From Candidatus Desantisbacteria bacterium CG2_30_40_21 (GTDB taxonomy: Bacteria > UBA9089 > CG2-30-40-21): a stretch of 13,903 nt of DNA. The stretch spans positions 1 through 13,903 of the forward strand of contig MNYI01000139.1 of assembly GCA_001873945.1 (NCBI GenBank), given 5' to 3'. Shown here one piece after another: positions 12,101 through 13,903 of the stretch. The notes under the pieces are model-generated. The model did not search any database. It saw only the letters and a program-made list of their open reading frames with translations, and had not been told where the DNA came from. The translations under genes and the position numbers were made by a program. Each line of letters begins with the position of its first letter. Within the stretch, counting starts at the first letter, position 1.

Positions 12101-13903
12101 GTTCTGGTTTGGTTCATCGACAGATGCAGAATCAGGGATATTATGGTATGAATATGGCTTAGGAATAGAGAGCTTGGGCACAAGTAGTAGCTTTGGTAGT
12201 ATAACGATTACTGTTGGTAATCTGGGCAAATATACTATGCGTGTTCGTGCTGTAAATGGTGCTTTATTGCCTGGTAACTGGGGATATTCAGATGGAATAA
12301 TAGTAGATTGGACAGCACCAATATTGCTTGAGGTCAGAGATGGTAAAGGGGCAGATACGGATATAACTGCCTCTGGGAATACACTACGAGCTAACTGGTC
12401 TGGATTTGACTTAGAATCCGATATTGTGGGCTGCTGGTATGCCATTGGCACAACAGAAGGTGCAACCTCTACAGTAGATTGGACTTATCTTGGCAGGACG
12501 GCTACAACTGCCACTGTTTCTAATCTGGTTCTTGCCGATGGGGTAACATATTATTTCTCTGTCAAGATACGAAATGGTGTTGGGTTAGAGACAATAACCA
12601 GCTCAAATGGTATTATTGTAAATGTAGCGAGTCCACCTGCACTTGAAATAATCAGGGATGGGGCAGATGGGGATATTGATTATTCTGCAAATACAAGTAG
12701 TGTAAGCTGTAATTTTGATTTATTATCTACCCAAGAATATGATATAATAGCCTATGATGTTGGTTTAGGAACAAATACAACGACAACTATAACCGGGTTT
12801 AAGAGAGTAGGGACTTCGACTAAGCTGGTATACTTTACCAACTTAAACTTAGAGCAAGGGATGAGATATTATAGTCTGGTGCGTAGTATAAATAGACACA
12901 ATAAGGTGTCAGAGATTTTAGCATCCAACGGGTTTATGGTAGATGTAACCCCACCCAATATCACCATCATTTCACCTGCTGCCGGTTATATCTCTGGGAC
13001 AAATACCATCATTGTCCGAGGCAGCGTGATAGAGGACTACGGCACACCGAGCATATTGGTTAACAATCAATCAGCAATGGTTATGGGTGATGAGTTTATT
13101 GCCACCATAACGCTCACGCAGGGAGGGATAAATACGGTGTTTGCCACAGCAACAGATATGGCTGGCAATATTGGGACAACGGCCTGCTTGGTAATATTGG
13201 ACAGGGCAGCACCGATGGTAACAATCATCTCGCCTGTTAGTGGTTATATCTCTGGCATGAAAACCATCATTGTTCGTGGCAGTGTGATAGAGGACTACGG
13301 CACACCGAGCATATTTGTCAACAATCAGTTAGCAATGGTTATGGGTAATGAGTTTATGGCAACGCTCACCCTAACGCAGGAAGGGACAAATACAGTGTGG
13401 CTGACAGCAACAGATGCGGTCGGCAATGTTGGCACAACTGCCTGTGATGTAATACTGGACAGGACAGCACCAAAGGCAGCAATTATTTCACCTGTCAGTG
13501 GGTATATCTCTGGCATGAAAACCATCATTGTTCGTGGTAGTGTAAGGGAGGACTATGGCACACCGAGCATACTGGTTAACAATCAATCAGCAATGGTTAT
13601 GGGTGATGAGTTTATTGCCACCATAACGCTCACGCAGGGAGGGATAAATACGGTGTTTGCCACAGCAACAGATATGGCTGGCAATATTGGGACAACGGCC
13701 TGCTTGGTAATATTGGACAGGGCAGCACCGATGGTAACAATCATCTCGCCTGTTAGTGGTTATATCTCTGGCATGAAAACCATCATTGTTCGTGGCAGTG
13801 TGATAGAGGACTACGGCACACCGAGCATATTTGTCAACAATCAGTTAGCAATGGTTATGGGTAATGAGTTTATGGCAACGCTCACCCTAACGCAGGAAGG
13901 GAC
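3..13903 (+). CDS. Giant modular repeat protein, probably secreted or surface-exposed; partial at both ends
   Basis: A single frame runs without a stop for 4,633 codons (3-13901) and continues past both edges. Reading it through gives a coherent all-beta, Asn/Thr/Ser/Ile/Gly-rich protein with regular internal repeats, so it is real coding and not chance. Domain order by residue of this fragment: unassigned 59-318, ZU5-like 319-452, Big-type Ig-like 456-533, beta-sandwich and BNR-like 534-747, Gly-rich linker 748-796, 22 repeats of about 128 residues 822-3627, seven FN3/Ig-like modules 3628-4313, four 86-residue units from 4314. The first in-frame ATG is at 303, with no convincing ribosome binding site. 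TTG 174 has 'agagg' about eight bases upstream but no signal peptide follows. The start is therefore probably upstream or disturbed by the inverted repeat at 50-135. Export is inferred from the domain types; no signal peptide, membrane helix or anchor is visible. An adhesin, cell-surface stalk or S-layer-like role is inference. Confidence 0.93.
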   Translation, partial: MEPQIRQLLIGGNRALTTETRRHGEGEGDGIGQEFSSVSPCLRGEQLSPCIGREVWRLFVNGANLDEWNRDKLLSGYANVLLDYYNPYFKKNNASYFPPKMLNSRMNSRQEAFLTGFCIWFPSCLKSTAIVQVGDMLYDLEKVSAKGIDNPLAIACALYRLKIPKGILLATLAPVHNTDTTRWDILNMGDELSKAGYDVEGVFKEYGLLPRIKSVTTNIPNPAFELSLNDMVSGGIPYGVSIAKDVGFKEVIGEIDGMLAGNQTIKYPISLGDGDYYYKLNIGGFATKPYRLGIKITGTNTIHANDTQGIQFSNVQGNIGVNMPAGAVGQDYTLTVNDKIDVDLTNADNSIGNRERIKGLTGEFKITTVSGQNTVDFAQGKQPSINMSYNSPESGDILIGVRGGCVPVSTLQVYSLAQNNWQLVNTPMSINPKAQMVNFSAPHFSVYSFLGNPIGSIVLSPSTANLQIGEKVTITATVLDMAEQKIDGVGVEWGSMLNGGSQSIVYKAAHPGTFTIIANIGNIRAMATITVTGEPVYQFSQVKQSSTIDLGAKGNLTGLQFSYNLPKNTGVRVRYRTSLPQGATKKTTRDIVNSFGGALQNIQAYYDELNRVMVDDLGIREAIKPGPWTEWSEEYSLHSGNQAQTANISIPSAIEAQFLQYENRLLTEKETNYPQITDIEIAYQPIELSQAMRDYSDNVDENVVVTEDAAGNPIVIWKNLNSKDFSHVNIYFSREPGELGELIYQGRGGDNGSGGSGGGGGGGGFGGFGGGFGGFGGGGGFGGGGGDGFGEGDDDKGFLNMSMVDNDGKEIFLPQIFIRSTRLASDVVASFEGSASPEKEAKSILKVVVSNDITSSNPINEITIIASSEFRFLDGTMTMVGEGGWYLSDMRPGTGGTKLIFKNTDCGTTTGLLPDASVIFHLLMKNPAAIGTYKFEGYLKDTSNKQAKAKQDSYLVVTNRQARDVTVNPRYDGSPEAGANSKLVLEIGNMETNPVWVKINQMRINLPGVIINSICNKSAAFTDWEVTKDGQGIVLSGKNRYLNAGEKGSVTLEVINPLIAGSLAVSGTAGEYAWFETPLNCEGIGVINRTPRQFLAQTIQLPYFSPEAGARGRVGITINNADTNPAYCQIKRVRIEAGGNRFLDPMDYQVNLVPGSSTTITINLQNATISATYLPQVTFYEQTSFEYIQPAPKIAVVNLFPRNYTAKIGIDGNTNEADSLSIIYLQTACLQNNPDWAGIDMIAWALPSGFRITSSKGSVVGNNWRIEEIKTNTVTLKSNGAEFNIFPGEEKRFNLSVRCPINNGEYITQNQVRVKDTADIWASATVRGSLNIEQIKRREYRLIGTTAAGYSTEQEAISRLSVQLINMPSNPYYSNVCSLALQSDDFVFLNKVGEELNPGWFVQKAGSNTLSISTSKYILPGEAVVFNLMVKNPSTAGQYLLAATVTETSGISKSQNTDPITITPEYTRSISGRIRYEEANCNEQAAKSRLIADIWLDKENPSWCRVNSICLQLPGFVFLDTTDKVISGWQVTGVGTGTISLQNVSGEDIVAGAPTLFSFNVKNPSITGSYTGILQGTDTTGSPVMATVSTLAVVGITPGSYSLTSKFAIDYSSEAYARSKIEINLKNNNQKPWNNVHQISISTGDMECIPVPGAWTIVASSTNKLILAPNKILGGKEIAGGGSLTIAFEVKTGAAGNKQIEVIATEVTGITTTITTTIKVESQRLRNYQLFAQFASNRSPEIGAKTELILTVSNYSGYNYSKVNEIEFLLNKFVVLSKVADELSNGWRVIEVGENSIRVAGNELILKNASRQFNLLVKNPATASTYNIIARCQETTEISGTAATNIEIQAEQERKAGLDIQFAPGYSQEQGAKSKLIIGITNKSGLDYSFIKQIRINSDDLIILDEKNNWQDKGNGWVITDFSTLPASVEQVTYEPNNSLGGRMIGKDEGIGLELGVKNPATSSTIVLTIELVEESGLTYSVAGSITVQANASRNYRLEPELTGSKEAGAVSVLKLKIINNETNDFTSINKLIICPGSFTVFADTGKDIGNGYAIVGTGAEGIIIEPVELLGGRPIYPKGSATIYLTVKNPEGLGSFTIKALAQDRSNALMTISAEIGIKGTESRNYTVSATIPNNESNEISARSIINLTISNLNQEEFMEVSGVVVDLGSQFVILDQREDIGFGWQVVNRKGNKLYLSQSQGIKGIQPFGAVRLELSVLLPDKAGSWTIKITLQEKTGFGYSYSQGITAAEIHKREYLADLEVMPGYSNEINKLTRVSLNISNLTPLSYSCIKQVVVNFKEANYVNSFSVEIPGNGSNSVGLEFRCPPTTGNFVPVIYATEKTGYGTYAVVSTGLNIVGTRGQKFELSSRLIEGNEAGARAKLQIDYKWDKDNLAGLKEIVVNLPAGFRFDNLSTSTVIPITLPQGELILSVYLSEAPGNYFAEVVFIDTGGGRISGTASLSVAEKGIRNYGLTSGYVLSNEKKAISKIRVEIKNNETVNWHTIEEIELKLSGISFNAGIGADCGGGYVVVSVGSNTIRLTGKGILPGNKTELIIPVINPAGPGQYAINTIVTERDSRLTFALPQVSLSVVEIGSRNYTAQIRFAQGYSQEQRAKSRLELLIKNNNIGISNEITNIYLSGYRFAHRLWDDIGDGFKVLGVGEDWILIKGSIVNASQATLTVTCINPDNIGNYKILGTVTESLGLQFGLPAMSLETRVIGERLSKISANLIGNNESGAKGEINIKIENNTQTSYQMIKTIRLNLSYFEIITNIGTNLGDNWQVSNKEGNWVELTHLTGKTGSSNVILEVKNPPQAGTYTMSANICELTGLTYSPQVLAQFGIIPLKERQYTAVIGILDGYSCENGAKTKINIQVENKIDNPTNIKYLRIRYIGLDNLSSGGQAISLNPIESYIQLVPECSIGATASVILEATNPSIVGDYRLELGVIDSLMIEKSYPGTINVTNQIAKRYHTLELLSSSSNESGAIAEIKLRIKNEQGSPKYSLIRRVKIKIPGAEFSGAKLPANWFVERIEPADTIYIATNRDYLSPGKAIEIALALKNPTINIYTSKAEVVLRVYYQEYSQLEFLPTIIGKLELIWQIPRKVNVSLGFMSGFSPEVGVNSKVYANFNYITGPANSSVMKVYINLAEIGFSPLLASNTHLTGDWYVKNISKGILEIENRGLGIAVGSSFNLDLGMRNPKISGGYLPTVWLIDNSGIIISQLDTTGRWEAIEQENRKISGFIEYSSGYCHEAGAVSQITLNISSGNNPSYCQLSTITIGLKDGEILSKSGESVGAGWIVSSQVSCGTITLSPSTGAMIRPNEDRVVKLRIRNPKNPSQILINGMAMELSGREIVIPIVSTAFVVPQKNRYLSINPRFKTGYSSEVRATTVLELEVKNGADSPEYSIVTELQLSCGSLTILPQTDIGEGWYMEKTDEYVILKAKILEEGIKKGQYRKFLLNIQNPTLAQTIMITGTATESIGLSYKTTAIGVLNITQNILRQWKAEIGLTCNVGEQGELRLVITNPKQNPLYAMIKSIVVDYTGFEFLSSTGPTALVGNNWYLSSKEPNLELLPNSVDYWIEPGKQATFTITQVRSGRYAGKYRFNVFVNEVSGEQATATVEGLAIVNDPTPPFDIAWVYEGLGTDTDIGTQNTIWLSWSATQDMESGIKEYLYKEVGTTTWQSAGNKTQILLGGLEDGKQYNFSVCARNGWGMIGSSTNSDGIFIDTSPPATPTVSDMGDYIATGSLRFNWQAEDIHSGIKSYVATIYEDNKLVKSIEYSSATTTMEYSGIDGKRYVCEVVAINGVGLSSGIGVSDGIIVDSLPPVAQIRVLPAIGNGEIKISGTATDRFFDTYKVFIGEMIIAMGTVSVSNGTLSVWNSNSVSDGSWTIRLVVQDMAGLISTSSAFILIDNSPPTGTPTMPVHYGRYSPSTTINFNWDRGSLFDNVSGIQGYELWIGTTGGKVLEIAVGSRTTYTFTGSQGQTYYAQVRGINAALLKSEYSLMSSPITIDITPPDIVRVIDQGSYTSNLELEFWFGSSTDAESGILWYEYGLGIESLGTSSSFGSITITVGNLGKYTMRVRAVNGALLPGNWGYSDGIIVDWTAPILLEVRDGKGADTDITASGNTLRANWSGFDLESDIVGCWYAIGTTEGATSTVDWTYLGRTATTATVSNLVLADGVTYYFSVKIRNGVGLETITSSNGIIVNVASPPALEIIRDGADGDIDYSANTSSVSCNFDLLSTQEYDIIAYDVGLGTNTTTTITGFKRVGTSTKLVYFTNLNLEQGMRYYSLVRSINRHNKVSEILASNGFMVDVTPPNITIISPAAGYISGTNTIIVRGSVIEDYGTPSILVNNQSAMVMGDEFIATITLTQGGINTVFATATDMAGNIGTTACLVILDRAAPMVTIISPVSGYISGMKTIIVRGSVIEDYGTPSIFVNNQLAMVMGNEFMATLTLTQEGTNTVWLTATDAVGNVGTTACDVILDRTAPKAAIISPVSGYISGMKTIIVRGSVREDYGTPSILVNNQSAMVMGDEFIATITLTQGGINTVFATATDMAGNIGTTACLVILDRAAPMVTIISPVSGYISGMKTIIVRGSVIEDYGTPSIFVNNQLAMVMGNEFMATLTLTQEG
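50..135. repeat. Inverted-repeat element with 8-bp subrepeats (MITE-like or REP-like)
   Basis: The left arm (50-75) and right arm (110-135) pair over 26 bp with one mismatch (G57 against T128, which would be a G-U wobble in RNA), around a 34-base loop. Each arm is built from an 8-base period, acggagac, present at 54-61, 62-69 and 70-76 on the left. Elements with this cacggagacacggaga core are familiar as dispersed, often intergenic repeats in many environmental bacterial genomes; that is from memory and was not searched here. The giant reading frame stays open through the element, although its 86 bp are not a multiple of three. It could be a non-autonomous element inserted near or within the 5' part of the gene, or it could lie in the leader if translation starts after it. 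No transposase is present. Confidence 0.8.
177..956 (+). other. N-terminal unassigned region (protein segment)
   Basis: This segment covers residues 59-318 of the fragment. I do not recognise it. The first half looks helical or mixed, with aromatic clusters such as LLDYYNPYF and FLTGFCIWFPSC and a likely amphipathic helix around IDNPLAIACALYRLKIPKG. This contrasts with the pure beta character of the rest of the protein. The second half (from about 700) moves into beta-rich sequence such as DGDYYYKLNIGGF, which suggests a separate small sandwich. No catalytic triad, metal-binding cluster or nucleotide-binding loop was seen. As the only non-repetitive, non-stalk part in view, it is the best candidate for a functional head or for the end of an upstream domain. 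Confidence 0.5.
957..1358 (+). other. ZU5-like beta domain (protein segment)
   Basis: Residues 319-452 follow the usual order of bacterial ZU5-like modules. There is an opening 'NMPAGAVGQDYTLTV' strand (the 'hPAGAh..  hTh' signature), then a stretch ending in a 'hhIGVRGG' strand, a 'LQVYSLAQNNWQLV' hairpin, and a closing 'APHFSVYSFLG' motif that matches the family's typical 'HFS.Y...' ending. Such domains are non-enzymatic and often sit between head domains and Ig-like stalks in large surface proteins. The assignment rests on motif pattern only. Confidence 0.6.
1368..1601 (+). other. Bacterial Ig-like (Big-type) domain (protein segment)
   Basis: Residues 456-533 show the typical Big-domain layout: 'IVLSPSTANLQIGEKVTITATV' split over two strands, a central Val-Glu-Trp (VGVEWGS), 'YKAAHPGTFTIIANIGN' and the closing 'ATITVTG'. 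The length of about 78 residues is normal for the invasin/intimin-like superfamily. Such modules act as rigid spacers in adhesins. It follows the ZU5-like domain after only three residues, a common pairing. Confidence 0.7.
1602..2243 (+). other. Beta-sandwich-like segment followed by a BNR/sialidase-like motif (protein segment)
   Basis: Residues 534-687 contain a 'PWTEWSEEYS' motif and end with 'FLQYENRLLTEKETNYPQI' running into 'TDIEIAY'. That ending recalls the closing strands of sandwich domains in which residues 'xYIQYRhxL...  PxLxxhxIxY' recur. Residues 688-747 include 'VVTEDAAGNPIVIWKN' and 'HVNIYFSRE'. This resembles a single blade of a BNR or sialidase-type propeller ('DssGNhhVVWxD ... 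IYFSrS'). One blade cannot form a propeller, so it may be a relic or a borrowed motif. I see no catalytic residues. Family calls here are tentative. Confidence 0.4.
2244..2388 (+). repeat. Gly/Phe-rich low-complexity linker with acidic tail
   Basis: In-frame GGN codons encode a run of glycines interrupted by Phe, with Gly-Gly-Phe triplets recurring, followed by a short acidic stretch (DGFGEGDDD). At DNA level the tract is built of ggtggc and ggatttggc (9 bp) units, so it can change length by slippage without breaking the frame. It separates the N-terminal mosaic from the long repeat array and most simply acts as a flexible hinge. The acidic tail could bind cations, which is speculation. Pro-rich and His-rich open frames on the opposite strand are only the complement of this tract. 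Confidence 0.85.
2466..10883 (+). repeat. Array of 22 diverged tandem domains of about 128 residues (unassigned family)
   Basis: Unit starts, taken at the conserved Arg position of the opening motif, are 2466, 2889, 3276, 3606, 4014, 4404, 4797, 5178, 5562, 5982, 6375, 6768, 7092, 7410, 7791, 8166, 8544, 8904, 9306, 9708, 10107 and 10500. The mean is near 383 bp. Each unit follows one plan: RxYxL, then GYSxExGAKSKLxIxIxN, an 'IxxIxhxL' strand, a GNGWxV hairpin with hxLxxxxhLPG, then VKNPxxxGxY and a closing TExSG with a final beta strand. The 'KNP..aG.Y' step is seen in most units. Copies are clearly homologous but strongly diverged in both protein and DNA. The beta-strand alternation, lack of conserved polar catalytic residues and tandem layout indicate Ig-like stalk modules. 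I cannot place them in a named family; CARDB, NEW3 or DUF11-type folds are possible relatives. Confidence 0.85.
10884..12941 (+). repeat. Seven fibronectin-III/Ig-like modules (protein segment)
   Basis: Modules begin at the D-x-x-P-P type linkers: 10884, 11178, 11463, 11733, 12033, 12306 and 12621, each about 90-107 residues. Modules 1, 2, 4, 5, 6 and 7 are FN3-like, with a core Trp or Phe strand such as 'LRANWSGFDLESDI', then a 'GxxYxxxVxxxNGxG' strand and a 'SDGIIVD' closing strand. Module 3 (11463-11732) is more Ig-like, with 'KISGTATD' and 'SWTIRLVVQDMAG'. Modules 1, 6 and 7 also carry a DGxGxDxD-type loop. FN3-like modules of this style are common in large secreted bacterial proteins, where they act as spacers or bind carbohydrate or protein ligands. 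They separate the old 22-unit array from the recent C-terminal repeats. Confidence 0.8.
12942..13903 (+). repeat. Tandem 86-codon Ig-like repeats (four units, last one partial)
   Basis: Units start at the Asp codon of 'DxTPP' or 'DRxAP' at 12942, 13200, 13458 and 13716, exactly 258 bp apart; the fourth is cut by the window end. Each carries ISPxxGYISG, TIIVRGSVxEDYGTPSI, VNNQxAMVMGxEF, an 'ATxTLTQxGxNTV' strand and 'ATDxxGNxGTTA'. That is the well-known 'VNG...F...hxLxEGxNTIxxxATDxxGN' pattern of bacterial Ig-like domains (Glucodextranase B-like in style). Units 1 and 3 are near-identical to each other, as are 2 and 4, so the pair has been duplicated as a block. No stop or anchor is reached, so more units or a sorting domain may follow. 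Confidence 0.9.
13058..13903 (+). repeat. Recent 516-bp block duplication (A-B / A-B)
   Basis: Bases 13574-13903 are identical to 13058-13387 over 330 bp, at an offset of exactly 516 bp (two 258-bp units). Upstream of 13574 differences soon appear: at 13571 and 13557, and then several around 13536-13550. The duplication keeps the reading frame, so copy number can change without harm to translation. The perfect match up to the last base means the true tract may be longer than shown. Confidence 0.9.

Noticed and set aside
4118..13528. Other minus-strand open frames of 60-190 codons scattered through the window
   Set aside because: All lie fully inside the long plus-strand frame, show no domain pattern and are arranged without operon logic, so they are shadow frames.
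12942..13903. CRISPR-like regular repeats
   Set aside because: The repeat unit is 258 bp, in frame and coding, with no short repeat/spacer structure.

Overview
The window is essentially one protein. The third forward reading frame is open from base 3 to base 13901, which is 4,633 codons without a stop. It runs off both ends, so neither the true start nor the stop is visible. No other gene, RNA gene, CRISPR array or complete mobile element can be supported. Open frames on the minus strand and the short plus-strand frame near 4600 lie inside this coding sequence and look like shadows of it. The product reads as a giant, modular, all-beta extracellular protein of the adhesin, stalk or surface-layer type.

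Layout in reading order. Bases 1-176 hold a 26-bp-arm inverted repeat (50-135) of the 'cacggaga' type often seen dispersed in genomes of uncultivated environmental bacteria; the frame crosses it, but whether this part is translated is uncertain. Bases 177-956 encode a domain I do not recognise. Bases 957-1358 encode a ZU5-like domain, and 1368-1601 a bacterial Ig-like (Big-type) domain. Bases 1602-2243 encode a beta-sandwich-like segment and a short BNR/sialidase-like motif. Bases 2244-2388 encode a glycine/phenylalanine-rich, then acidic, linker.

Bases 2466-10883 encode 22 tandem, strongly diverged copies of one domain of about 128 residues that I cannot assign to a named family. Bases 10884-12941 encode seven fibronectin-III/Ig-like modules. 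Bases 12942-13903 hold four Ig-like units of exactly 86 codons, the last cut by the window edge. Two of these units have been duplicated together as a 516-bp block, with 330 bp of perfect identity up to the last base.

The organism is most likely an uncultivated bacterium of moderate to low GC. The dispersed inverted repeat and the giant mosaic surface protein fit candidate-phylum or Planctomycetes-like environmental genomes, but this is a weak inference and no lineage can be named. Both window ends lie at or next to repeats, so they may be assembly breaks rather than biological boundaries. The working picture is a secreted protein with an N-terminal functional head, a flexible Gly linker, a very long beta-sandwich stalk and a recently expanding C-terminal repeat tract. 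No enzyme motif, signal peptide, transmembrane segment or sorting signal is visible in the part available.
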